A DNA stretch of 64,000 nucleotides from Nitrosomonas oligotropha (GCF_900106555.1 NZ_FNOE01000012.1:1-64000), one strand, 5' to 3'. Positions 7,864 to 15,181 are shown, counted from the first letter of the stretch. Translations and numbers: made by a program. The notes: generated from the sequence alone by a model not told the origin.

Positions 7864-9588
7864 ATGAGAATTAAACGAATCGCATCCAGTGGCTTTCTTG
7901 CCGTGAAAAATATCGAAGTGGACGTGCGCTCACCCATCGTATTGTTTTGCGGCACGAATGAAGCCGGTAAATCCAGTCTGCGCGATGGTATCCATCAGGC
8001 ATTCACGGGTGAAAATCCGCGCGTGCAGCTCAAGAAGAACTATAAATTTCTGGTGAATGACAAGGACCATGCCGGATACACCTATATTGACTATGACGGC
8101 AATCAAAAAGCCGCCATTACCATACCGAATGGCACGCACGAATTAACTCAGGCGCTTCATTCCGCCCTGCCCTATGTGCTGAACCCGGCATTATTCGCCA
8201 GCATCACGCCGGATGATCGCGCCAAGTTTCTTTTTGACCTTGGCAATCTTCGCAGTGATGGCGCGGAAGTTAAACAAAAGCTGCTGGATCATGGGTGTGA
8301 TGCCGGGAAAGTAGGTGAAATCATGCCATTCCTGCGTTCTAGTTTCGAGAATGCGCATAAGCAGTCCACTGAAAACGTAAAGCAAGCACGTGCTAATTGG
8401 AAAGCTGTCACAGGTGAAACCTACGGCGACAAAAAGGCCGAAGGATGGAAAGCTCCGGTACCGGCTATTGACGCATCGGCAAAAGAAAAAGCTGAAGCGG
8501 AATTATCAAGAATCGACGTTGAGCTTGAGGAAGCAAACCAAAAGCTTGGTGCTATGCAGGCTGCATTGAATGGTGCAAATCATAGAGCCGGTGAAATTAC
8601 CCGGCTTAAGGAATTATCTGAAAAAGAAAGCCGCATCCGTGAAAAGCTCGATCATGATCGCCATCAAGTTGAAGAATGGCAAACCAAGATTGAAGAAACC
8701 AGAAAATTGGCGCTTGGTTCTCGCCCAGGAGCTGTTGCGTGCAAATGCCCGGAATGCGATGCGGAACTGGTTTTCACCGGAACTGAATTAGTTGCTCGCG
8801 CGGGTGATATGCATGGCGATGAAGATGCGGCCGCAAGCTTGGGGAAATATGAGAACGCTTTATCGATGTTTAAAAACGCGGTTGCAAATGGAGAACGCGA
8901 TTTAGCAGCTGCAACAGCAGCACGTGAGCAATTGGCTCTGATGAAAGATGATCAGGAGACGCCAAATCAAGAAGATATCGACGCACTGAAAGCCAAAATT
9001 TCGGTTCTCAGATCAGGTAGGCAGCAAGCCTCGACCGATCTGGAAACTATTAACAAAAACATCCGCCTTGCCAGCGAAGCAGAAGCAATAACTCAAAAAG
9101 CAGCAGAACACCATGCCAGCGTGCAGGCGTGGGACAAAATAGCATCAGCACTGGCACCGGACGGCATACCGAGCGAAATGCTTCACGCCGCACTTGGGCC
9201 AATTAACGTCAGATTAGCAAAAAGTTCAGTTGATACCGGGTGGAAGCAGGCAGTTATCAACCCTGATATGTCGATCAGCTACGAAGAACGTCCCTACGGA
9301 TTATCTTCAGTATCCGCAAAGTGGCGTGCAAACGTAATGATAGCGGAAGCAATCAGTCACGTATCCGGCATCAAGTTTTTAATGGCTGATGAATTCGACC
9401 TGCTCGATCTGCCAAACCGCAGCGCTTGTCTAAAGTGGCTCATCGGATTGGCGCGCAACCATGAAATTGACTCGGTTCTGTTATTCGGAACTCTCAAAGA
9501 AAAACCGGCAAAGCTACCGCCAGAAGTCGCTGCGCATTGGATTCAGGATGGCGTTCTGGTGGATCAAGTTGTGGAAGCGGCGGCGTGA
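7864..9588 (+). CDS. Rad50/SbcC-like AAA ATPase of phage type
   Basis: A 574-residue ATPase. Walker A is GTNEAGKSS (about residue 30), long coiled-coil-forming segments run from about 195 to 425, a zinc-hook-like CKCPECD sits mid-coil (about 298), an ABC-type signature region is YGLSSVSAKWRANVMIAEA, and Walker B is FLMADEFDLLD. This is the layout of Rad50/SbcC/RecN-type DNA-end processors, shorter than cellular SbcC (about 1000 residues). With the upstream PD-(D/E)XK and RecT-like genes it completes a plausible end-processing and annealing set. No SbcD-type nuclease is adjacent. The last 16 codons are repeated in imperfect form 997 bases downstream. Confidence 0.8.
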   Translation: MRIKRIASSGFLAVKNIEVDVRSPIVLFCGTNEAGKSSLRDGIHQAFTGENPRVQLKKNYKFLVNDKDHAGYTYIDYDGNQKAAITIPNGTHELTQALHSALPYVLNPALFASITPDDRAKFLFDLGNLRSDGAEVKQKLLDHGCDAGKVGEIMPFLRSSFENAHKQSTENVKQARANWKAVTGETYGDKKAEGWKAPVPAIDASAKEKAEAELSRIDVELEEANQKLGAMQAALNGANHRAGEITRLKELSEKESRIREKLDHDRHQVEEWQTKIEETRKLALGSRPGAVACKCPECDAELVFTGTELVARAGDMHGDEDAAASLGKYENALSMFKNAVANGERDLAAATAAREQLALMKDDQETPNQEDIDALKAKISVLRSGRQQASTDLETINKNIRLASEAEAITQKAAEHHASVQAWDKIASALAPDGIPSEMLHAALGPINVRLAKSSVDTGWKQAVINPDMSISYEERPYGLSSVSAKWRANVMIAEAISHVSGIKFLMADEFDLLDLPNRSACLKWLIGLARNHEIDSVLLFGTLKEKPAKLPPEVAAHWIQDGVLVDQVVEAAA

Positions 9589-9615
9589 ACAAACCAGTGA
9601 CAAAACCAACATTTA

Positions 9616-9631
9616 TGTTCGATATCGAACA
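9616..9631. promoter_or_regulatory. 16-bp perfect palindrome, possible operator
   Basis: TGTTCGATATCGAACA is self-complementary over all 16 bases and lies between the ATPase stop and the C4-like RNA. It is the right size for a dimeric repressor site, but no convincing promoter elements could be placed around it. It also sits in a short open frame starting at GTG 9585 that may be a truncated gene. Confidence 0.4.
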
Positions 9632-9689
9632 GAACTTTGTTGAATTTACTGCGACACTGCCCAGTAAGTCTATTCCTGTTACCCAATTC

Positions 9690-9822
9690 GGGAATAGCCC
9701 GCACCAGCCCGGATGCTGCCCGGCATCTAGTCGGAGGGCTGGAAGATTACTCCTATCCAGTGCGCTTCACTTCGCTCTACTCACTTGGCGCGCTGGACTT
9801 CTCGTTTATGGGCAGAACACAG
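9690..9822 (+). ncRNA. C4-like antisense RNA
   Basis: The segment contains GATGC/GCATC (9712-9727) and CCAGTGCGC/GCGCGCTGG (9757-9796) hairpins, and two free segments whose complements lie just downstream: GGCTGGAAG (9737-9745) pairs with CTTCCAGCC (9838-9846), and TGGGCAGAACA (9809-9819) pairs with TGTTCTGCCCA (9874-9884). The downstream pair brackets an ORF start at 9849. This is the organisation of phage P1/P7 C4 RNA, which is cut from the same transcript and binds a' and b' segments to the start of the next gene to stop its translation. The CCCGCACCAGCCCGGATGC block also recalls C4 loci of enterobacterial prophages. Exact ends are estimated. Confidence 0.68.
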
Positions 9823-9848
9823 TTTTAAATCGAAGGACTTCCAGCCGT

Positions 9849-10197
9849 ATGACCGAAAGTTCTGATATTGCTATGTTCTGCCCACCCGTTTCAAATAACG
9901 CATTGACATTAAAAACTGCTGGAGCAATCCGGCTTTGTCTCAGCCGATGGCAAGCACCCGGCCAGGCTCAACCTCTCCATGTTGGCGAATACCAAGGCAT
10001 TTATCTCACCCCTAATGCACTTACTCAACGAAATGCGAGCAGACGGCCATGATGTCTCTGCGCCCTGGGATGAATTCATTGCGATGCGCGAGGCACTCAT
10101 ATCAGCAGATAAAGCGTTGGAAAAGATTTACATGGAAGCGCTACAAGTCAATTTCAGGGCGGCCAGTACGGTGGGGATCAACAGGAGAAAAGAATGA
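9849..10197 (+). pseudogene. Frameshifted ORF, target of the C4-like RNA
   Basis: The ATG at 9849 has GAAGGA 11 bases upstream and lies between the two segments complementary to the C4-like RNA. The frame reads MTESSDIAMFCPPVSNNALT and then loses coding character at an A5 run (9911-9915). Dropping one A joins it to a good open frame that continues LKLLEQSGFVSADGKHPARL... to ...INRRKE and overlaps the next gene by four bases. The joined product would be about 115 residues. The break may be a mutation, a sequencing slip in a homopolymer, or slippage. In P1 this position is held by icd/ant, but no sequence similarity to those is claimed. Confidence 0.5.
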
Positions 10198-10514
10198 ATG
10201 AATTAACTCCAAATCAATTAGAGAATCAAAGCAAGGAAGCAATTATCGCTTACCTGAAAGATTGCAATATTAAATTAGAGTATTTAGAAAAAGATTCTCC
10301 CTATACAGATAAATGGAAGCGGGATCCTAAACATGGAAAGGTATTTGACATAGAAAATTTTTATTACCGGATATCAAATGCTAAGCCTTGGTACAGGGTT
10401 GGTCTGACTGTCGATGGAAAAACAGTAACAGCGGACAATGATCATCAAGAAGAGCTTTTAGAAAAGGGAGACGGTTTTGTCAAATGGATAACCGAAAGGA
10501 TCGAATATGACTAA
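10194..10514 (+). CDS. Hypothetical phage-type protein, 106 residues
   Basis: Begins at an ATG overlapping the preceding stop by four bases (ATGA) and preceded by AGGAGAAAAGA. The product is acidic and soluble, starting MNELTPNQLENQSKEAIIAY, with a central DIENFYYRISNAKPWYRVG block and a Trp/Glu-rich end. Base composition is more AT-rich than its neighbours. No recognised domain. It is the last gene before the duplicated ATPase tail, so it probably arrived together with the C4-like locus. Confidence 0.6.
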   Translation: MNELTPNQLENQSKEAIIAYLKDCNIKLEYLEKDSPYTDKWKRDPKHGKVFDIENFYYRISNAKPWYRVGLTVDGKTVTADNDHQEELLEKGDGFVKWITERIEYD

Positions 10515-10534
10515 TAAACTCGATGAGCACTAAT

Positions 10535-10585
10535 TGGATTCAGGATGGCATAATTGTTGATAAAGCTATGGAAGCTGCGGCGTAG
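10535..10585 (+). pseudogene. Remnant of the ATPase gene 3' end
   Basis: Seventeen codons read WIQDGIIVDKAMEAAA and stop, closely matching the last codons of the ATPase gene at 9538-9588 (WIQDGVLVDQVVEAAA, stop). About 40 of 51 bases are identical. It has no start codon of its own and is best read as a scar from recombination between two related phage genomes. Confidence 0.75.
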
Positions 10586-10637
10586 TCGGTGAAGCAGGCA
10601 GGATTATTGAGATTAGATCCTATAAGGATAGGATGAA

Positions 10638-10790
10638 ATGAATTTTTTAGAGTGGCCGTGTGAACTGGTTTTTAGTGTTTGTAGCTTTTTCGTAATGACA
10701 AAAGCATTGTTGGCATTAATTCTTGGCGTTGTTATAGCCGGGATGATTTTCGTAACAATAAAAGAAATAATCAAGGATTCGAGGAAATAA
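10638..10790 (+). CDS. Small single-span membrane protein, 50 residues
   Basis: The ATG follows AAGGATAGGATGA. The product starts MNFLEWPCELVFSVCSFF and has one long hydrophobic helix (KALLALILGVVIAGMIFVTI) and a charged tail (KEIIKDSRK). Such proteins are common in phage early and lysis regions (holin-like, superinfection exclusion), but one span alone does not decide between these. No neighbouring endolysin gene is seen, which argues against a holin. Confidence 0.5.
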   Translation: MNFLEWPCELVFSVCSFFVMTKALLALILGVVIAGMIFVTIKEIIKDSRK

Positions 10791-10888
10791 TCGAAGTGAA
10801 ACGCCCGGCAAGGCGAACCAATCCTTGACCGGACGGGACATATGGCGAGCATATGTTAAATTGATTATCGGACGGGCATTAAAAAACT

Positions 10889-11074
10889 TTATGGATTATT
10901 AATCAAGCTATTAATCCAGTCCGGGTTTGTATACCAATAATATCCGCCCGCAATGAGTAGGAAAGCGACAATTAAAGCGACAGCAACTAACATCAGAATA
11001 TCGCTACTGCTAAATCGCGGCTCTTCTAAATTGACGGTTTTGCTGGTTGGTTCTTCGGGATTATTCGTATTCAT
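10889..11074 (-). CDS. Small single-span membrane protein, 61 residues
   Basis: Minus-strand gene with a near-perfect ribosome site (AAAAGGAGG, spaced 5 bases from the ATG). The N-terminal 25 residues are polar (MNTNNPEEPTSKTVNLEEP), followed by one membrane helix (ILMLVAVALIVAFLLIAGGY) and a short WINSLINNP end. It is the only minus-strand gene of the island and could be a cargo or lysogenic-conversion gene expressed from the prophage. No family recognised. Confidence 0.65.
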   Translation of the reverse strand: MNTNNPEEPTSKTVNLEEPRFSSSDILMLVAVALIVAFLLIAGGYYWYTNPDWINSLINNP

Positions 11075-11240
11075 GGGAACCTCCTTTTTAATAAAAGCTG
11101 AAATGTATCTGTAAAAAATTTATTGATCTGTTCGGTTGTTAACATTGGGTCAGAAAATTTTGGCGCGTTACTACTGAGCGACTGATTCAGATCTAAGCAA
11201 TTCAATAATTGATATCATCTTTGAATGGGGTTATGACCAA

Positions 11241-11417
11241 ATGAGCGAAACTCACTGGATAAAATGCAGCGAACAGATGCCGCCAGAGGACTATAGTTTG
11301 ATAGTAATAAAAGTCAAAGGAAAAGTGCTCGGAAAAATAGTCAGCCTGGATTTTCATCGGTGCAACTATTACGCAGCAGAGGATACTGAATGGTATCTGA
11401 TTCCAGCAGATAAATGA
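11241..11417 (+). CDS. DUF551-like phage protein, 58 residues
   Basis: The product begins MSETHWIKCSEQMPPEDYSL and ends with AEDTEWYLIPADK. A leading W-I-x-C/V-S-E-x-(M/L)-P-P-E-D block followed by a hydrophobic strand is the recognisable opening of DUF551, a small domain found mainly in phage and prophage genomes. It has no known function. The upstream TGAATGGGG may act as ribosome site. The frame is too short for statistical support, so the call rests on the motif. Confidence 0.55.
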   Translation: MSETHWIKCSEQMPPEDYSLIVIKVKGKVLGKIVSLDFHRCNYYAAEDTEWYLIPADK

Positions 11418-11475
11418 CAACCCTTACGCGCTCATACGTACAGATAAATTAAAAATACCGAATCAATAGATTGCC

Positions 11476-11688
11476 ATGAGTTTGTTCCTTGATTCAGAAG
11501 ACGTCTCCATACTGACCGGCAGAAAAACCAAATCCGGCCAGATTGACGCACTGCGCCGGATGGGCATACTATTTTATGTTAACGCGGTGGGAAAACCCGT
11601 TGTACCAAGGTCAGCGATAGAACCTAGCAGCAAACAACCGGACGCCATCGAAAAACCTTGGAAACCGAACGTGCTGAAAAATGGGTAG
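11476..11688 (+). CDS. DUF4224 domain protein
   Basis: A 70-residue product with the DUF4224 pattern: LFLDSEDVSILTGRKTKSGQ, then IDALRRMGILFYVNAVGKPV and VPRSAIE. This small domain resembles a helix-turn-helix and typically lies immediately upstream of a phage tyrosine integrase, where an excisionase or integrase partner would be expected. Here it overlaps the integrase start by eight bases, so the two are translated together. A role in excision or integrase control is likely by context but is not proven. Confidence 0.78.
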   Translation: MSLFLDSEDVSILTGRKTKSGQIDALRRMGILFYVNAVGKPVVPRSAIEPSSKQPDAIEKPWKPNVLKNG

Positions 11689-12706
11689 AAAGCCATCAAT
11701 AAACCTAAACCTGCCGAAAGGCGTGCGGGCCAGGAAACGCGGCGCGAAGATTTGGTATTACCTCGACACCGGCGGAAAACCGCGCAAAGAAATACCACTA
11801 GGCAATGATTACGCGATGGCCATAAAAAAATGGGCAGAACTGGAAATTGATGCAACCCCTAGCCACGCGGCAATCATAACCTTCCGCTATGTCGCCGAAC
11901 GTTACACAAAAAAAGTCATCCCGACAAAAGCACCATCCACACAAAAAGGCAATCTGCGGGAACTTGTCTGGCTATATAAATTCTTTGACAATCCGCCCGC
12001 ACCGCTGGAAAAAATTGAACCGATCAACATACGGCAATACCTAGACTGGCGTGGAAATATACGCGGCAAGAGAGAAAAGGCTCTCTTCAGCCACATTTGG
12101 AATTGGTCCAGGGAGCAGGGATACACCAACCTGCCAAACCCATGCGCAGGAATAAAAGGTATCTCTGAGAAAGGCCGCAAGTATATTTACATAGAAGATT
12201 CAGTCTTCAACGCAGTTTACGAAAAAGCCAGTCAACCACTACGCGATGCTATGGATATGGCCTATTTAACCGGGCAAAGACCTGCTGATGTGCTAAAAAT
12301 GACTGATCACGACATTGGTGTAGATAACACCTTAAGTGTCACGCAAAACAAGACCAAAGCGAGACTAAGAATCAGCATAGAAGGCGAATTGGCGATACTG
12401 ATCAAAAGAATTTTAACCAGAAAAGCAAACCATAAAGTCAGAAGTTTCTCATTAATTGTTGATGACAAAGGACAGAGACTCACAGCGTGCGCGCTACGTG
12501 GTCATTTTGACCGAGCCAGGGAGGCTGCAGGAATCAACAAGGAATCATTTCAATTTCGCGATCTCCGCGCAAAAGCTGGTACCGATAAAGCGGAATCAAG
12601 TGGAGACATCAGACAGGCTCAAAAACAGCTAGGACATTCAACTATCACCATGACAGAACATTATGTAAGAGATAGGAAAGGCAGCAAAGTTACACCCACT
12701 AAATAG
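11681..12706 (+). CDS. Phage tyrosine integrase
   Basis: A 341-residue site-specific recombinase. An N-terminal arm-binding region (about 1-60) precedes a SAM-like core-binding domain and the catalytic domain from about 165. Catalytic residues are seen as Arg in TGQRPADVLK, Lys in NKTKARLRI, Arg in FRDLRAKAG (the usual His of H-x-x-R is Arg here, as in other integrases of this subgroup), His in LGHSTITMT and the nucleophile Tyr in EHYVRDRKG. It is the last gene before the tRNA-Leu fragment, which should be its attachment site. It shares an eight-base overlap with the DUF4224 gene. Confidence 0.9.
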   Translation: MGRKPSINLNLPKGVRARKRGAKIWYYLDTGGKPRKEIPLGNDYAMAIKKWAELEIDATPSHAAIITFRYVAERYTKKVIPTKAPSTQKGNLRELVWLYKFFDNPPAPLEKIEPINIRQYLDWRGNIRGKREKALFSHIWNWSREQGYTNLPNPCAGIKGISEKGRKYIYIEDSVFNAVYEKASQPLRDAMDMAYLTGQRPADVLKMTDHDIGVDNTLSVTQNKTKARLRISIEGELAILIKRILTRKANHKVRSFSLIVDDKGQRLTACALRGHFDRAREAAGINKESFQFRDLRAKAGTDKAESSGDIRQAQKQLGHSTITMTEHYVRDRKGSKVTPTK

Positions 12707-12849
12707 CCATTTTACCGATAAAAATTGATCGTTTTTGTTCCGCTAAAAAAATTTACCCCGCATGAACAAAGGATTTCAGAAGCATCATTTTTGCTCTTTT
12801 GCGGAACGCAATTCTCTTATAGGCCAATGATTATAAACATTTATAATTC

Positions 12850-12910
12850 CAACTTAAAATCCCTCGGGCCTAAAACGCCCGTGCCGGTTCGATTCCGGCT
12901 CCGGGCACCA
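12850..12910 (+). other. tRNA-Leu(UAA) 3' fragment, attachment site
   Basis: From the anticodon loop (ACTTAAAATCCC) onward the sequence is a tRNA-Leu 3' half: variable arm, GCCGGTTCGATTCCGGC T arm, and acceptor end CCGGGCACCA with encoded CCA. No 5' half precedes it, only AT-rich DNA. It is therefore a non-functional partial copy marking the right attachment site of the island. The intact tRNA-Leu should be at the other end and is not in this window. Confidence 0.85.
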
Positions 12911-13226
12911 ATAAACAATAAGCTGCCAATCCCTTGGGAGCTTAAAAGCACTCCGTAGCATTCCGCAAAATACACACTCCGTTCTGCAGTTTTGTTTTAG
13001 TCATAAATGACAGCGAACACGTTGACTAATCAGCGCATTGAGAATGGGTCGATCCAATCAACTTTACGCTGCTGAACACCCCCAAAGATAGGACAAATCA
13101 ATAATAGAAACCGGTCTCTATTTAGGGTAGTATTTTGAGCTTAAAAATGAGTTACTTTATTTTTAAGCACTTAAGTAGATTCCGCAAAACACTTTGAGAT
13201 TTACCCTCATACAGTTGGAGACGACA
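12911..13226. other. Intergenic region with two inverted repeats
   Basis: No gene is supported here. AAGCTgCCAA/TTGGgAGCTT (12920-12943) forms a hairpin just past the tRNA fragment but lacks a T run. GCTTAAAAAT (13139-13148) and ATTTTTAAGC (13159-13168) form a perfect 10-bp inverted repeat about 60 bases before the PEP-CTERM gene, a possible regulator site. No clear -35/-10 or sigma54 element could be placed. Confidence 0.5.
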
Positions 13227-13961
13227 ATGAAAAAAATTTATCACTATATAGTTGGCGCTTTGCTGGCATCACCAATGCTTGCTTCTGCAGCAACAAACTA
13301 TAATTTATCCAGTGACTTTAGCAATATAAATAATCCAAACGGGACTTGGTCTTTCTTACAAGGGACAACACCGCTGGCGTCTCAAATCCCTTTAAACAAT
13401 GGCAACCCGCTTTATCCTGCTACTACTTCAGGTTATTTCAGCACAGGGCCTAATTTGAATGTCGACACACCGGATGTCATTAAAACCGCAGTAAGCGGCA
13501 GTAGTGCGGGTGAAACCGATACCGATTTCTTAGCTGGAGATGTAATCATTCATAGCCCCAACAGCGGAGATCCATTATTTGTAGTATGGACTGCACCCAG
13601 TGACGGCATAGTCGATTTCACCAGTGATATCTGGTACGCCCATTCGACTGTGAGCCGCTCAAATGATGCTTCTATATCATTAGGCGGATCTTTCCTAGGC
13701 TCAGCCACAATATCAAATGCGTCTTATGGCGATAGAACTAATCCATGGCACATGAGTGGTGATGATTTGGCCGTTGTTGCCGGAGATACACTTTCATTTG
13801 CCTTTACAAAAAGCGCCGGACAATCTTTTGGATCTTTGGATGGCGTAAACGTCGATATCTCATTTACCAGCGCAGTTCCTGAGCCTGAGACTTACGCTAT
13901 GCTACTAGCCGGTCTAGGATTGCTGGGATTAGCAATACGCAGCAGAAATCAAACCGTCTAA
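13227..13961 (+). CDS. PEP-CTERM sorting domain protein
   Basis: The ATG after TTGGAG gives a 244-residue exported protein: signal peptide (MKKIYHYIVGALLASPMLAS, cleaved near ASA), a serine/glycine/asparagine-rich beta domain, and a C-terminal sorting signal VPEPETYAMLLAGLGLLGLA followed by RSRNQ. Exosortase/EpsH systems cleave such tails and place the protein in the envelope or exopolysaccharide matrix. No exosortase gene is in the window. It is monocistronic with a clear terminator and lies just outside the island's right end. Confidence 0.9.
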   Translation: MKKIYHYIVGALLASPMLASAATNYNLSSDFSNINNPNGTWSFLQGTTPLASQIPLNNGNPLYPATTSGYFSTGPNLNVDTPDVIKTAVSGSSAGETDTDFLAGDVIIHSPNSGDPLFVVWTAPSDGIVDFTSDIWYAHSTVSRSNDASISLGGSFLGSATISNASYGDRTNPWHMSGDDLAVVAGDTLSFAFTKSAGQSFGSLDGVNVDISFTSAVPEPETYAMLLAGLGLLGLAIRSRNQTV

Positions 13962-13965
13962 AAAA

Positions 13966-13991
13966 ACTGCCCGATTTTATCGGGTAGTTTT
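13966..13991 (+). terminator. Terminator of the PEP-CTERM gene
   Basis: A 10-bp stem (ACTGCCCGAT with ATCGGGTAGT, one GT pair) around a TTT loop is followed by TTTT on the plus strand, five bases after the stop codon of the PEP-CTERM gene. Confidence 0.8.
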
Positions 13992-14346
13992 CATTTAACC
14001 GCTTATACCCGGCATTACCTACACCAGCGGCAAGCAAGTCCACTGCAACATTTCATACTGAATAACTTCTCTCTGCACATTTGCAACAAATTCCCAAAGA
14101 ACTGATTCAACCTCGCTGGGAAGCGAGGTTTCGTCAGAAAAACGGTTGTCGGCTTAATAATACATTGCGCTTGTGACGCAACCTTCATAACAGCCATCAC
14201 TCTATGAGTTCAGTCCTACACTCTATCAAACTATAAACTTTTAGCATCCGCTTCCGATAAATACTGAGAAACCAAGATCAGGAATTTGATCCGACTTCAT
14301 TTCGTTAAACTCGTATTTACAATCACACACTGACGCAATTATTCCT
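13992..14346. other. Intergenic region, one hairpin
   Basis: No gene is supported. An 8-bp hairpin AACCTCGC/GCGAGGTT (14109-14130) has no T run on either strand. Short open frames here lack ribosome sites and coding character. Confidence 0.4.
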
Positions 14347-14694
14347 ATGCCAAAATTACGCCTAAAAATCATTAAACCCAGAACAAAAAAACATTTATCT
14401 CAAATAGACAATCTTCTTAATATTACTGGCCGCTTCGTACAAGAAAAAATCCACAAGATGCTCGACAACGATGTATTGCCTTTGATCATCGCGCCATCTA
14501 TTTTCCTGATATTTGCGGGCCTGGAGTGGTGGCGCTGGTATCTGGAAATACCAACACCTATTCCGCTTCTTTTAACTATCATCGCGCTGGGCGTAGGCGT
14601 ATATTGCTCCTACAAACTATTGGGGCATAAGAAAAATGAGAGCAGACAAAAAGACTTACGCACAAGCATCAATCAGCATCCAGAATTACACTAG
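14347..14694 (+). CDS. Membrane protein of unknown function, 115 residues
   Basis: The product has a basic N-terminus (MPKLRLKIIKPRTKKHLSQI), two hydrophobic helices (VLPLIIAPSIFLIFAGLEWW and IPLLLTIIALGVGVYCSYKL) and a hydrophilic C-terminus, so both ends are probably cytoplasmic. No recognised domain. It stands alone between the PEP-CTERM gene and a DCC-family gene. No strong ribosome site is visible, but the topology is too regular to be chance. Confidence 0.6.
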   Translation: MPKLRLKIIKPRTKKHLSQIDNLLNITGRFVQEKIHKMLDNDVLPLIIAPSIFLIFAGLEWWRWYLEIPTPIPLLLTIIALGVGVYCSYKLLGHKKNESRQKDLRTSINQHPELH

Positions 14695-14774
14695 CCACAT
14701 CAATGGCTTAGTGAATATATTGATCACAGCCAAGCTAGTATTCAGTCGATTGTTAAATAGAAACAAACTCCGGA

Positions 14775-15140
14775 ATGCCGACTAAAGTGTATTACAACAG
14801 CGCTTGCCCTGTTTGCAATGCAGGCATAAAAGATCAACGCCAGCGCATGGAACAGTGTGGTATCAAAGACGTTGACTGGGTGGATGTACACAACAGCCCG
14901 GGCACTGTGTCAGAAACGGGCAATCCGCTGGAACAGGTGCGCGAGCGATTACACGTGAAAGACAATAGTGGCCGATTGCGTATCGGTATCGATGCATTCA
15001 TCTATCTTTGGCAACAGACTCCGAATCAGCGTTGGCTGGCAAACTTGTTGCAATTGCCGGTCATCGGATCACTGGCACGACTCGCCTACAATGGCTTTGC
15101 CCTGTTGCTTTATCGCTGGAACCGGGCATTAAAACACTAG
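14775..15140 (+). CDS. DCC-family thiol-disulfide oxidoreductase-like protein (DUF393)
   Basis: A 121-residue protein with a thioredoxin-like start VYYNSACPVCNAGIKDQRQR, where CPVC occupies the CxxC active-site position of the DCC/DUF393 family. The middle DAFIYLWQQTP block and the C-terminal RLAYNGFALLLYRWN are also typical. The biochemical function of these proteins is largely undefined; a redox role is inferred from the cysteines. The gene precedes pyrC, which is on the opposite strand. Confidence 0.8.
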   Translation: MPTKVYYNSACPVCNAGIKDQRQRMEQCGIKDVDWVDVHNSPGTVSETGNPLEQVRERLHVKDNSGRLRIGIDAFIYLWQQTPNQRWLANLLQLPVIGSLARLAYNGFALLLYRWNRALKH

Positions 15141-15181
15141 TAATTCTACGCGCTCACATTTTCGCAAGAATTTCCCCAGCT

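Larger units (their letters stand above)
3700..12910 (+). mobile_element. Cryptic prophage-like island integrated at tRNA-Leu
   Basis: A block of phage-type genes runs mostly on the plus strand from an operator-flanked promoter to a tyrosine integrase, and ends at a 3' fragment of tRNA-Leu(UAA), the expected footprint of integrase-mediated insertion. Many genes overlap by 1-8 bases, and several are shorter than 60 codons, as in phage early operons. It contains recombination functions but no recognisable head, tail, terminase, lysis or repressor genes. The right end is well defined. The left edge is inferred only from the start of phage-type genes: no matching tRNA copy was seen to the left. 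Confidence 0.72.

Noticed and set aside
9637-9828. 63-codon frame in the C4-like region (TTG start)
   Set aside because: No ribosome site; its sequence is the translation of the structured RNA. Similar frames are annotated by mistake in enterobacterial C4 loci.
9537-10052. 171-codon open frame across the ATPase end, the C4-like RNA and the target ORF
   Set aside because: It starts inside the ATPase gene, covers a region explained by RNA pairing, and shifts into poor coding sequence after the A5 run. Only the part from 9849 is kept as target ORF.
12850-12910. Functional tRNA-Leu gene
   Set aside because: Only the anticodon-to-CCA part is present; the D arm and 5' acceptor strand are missing.
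12725-12958. 77-codon frame over the tRNA-Leu fragment
   Set aside because: It reads through tRNA sequence and has no proper start.
14109-14130. AACCTCGC/GCGAGGTT hairpin as a terminator
   Set aside because: No T run on either strand, and the PEP-CTERM gene already has a terminator at 13966-13991.
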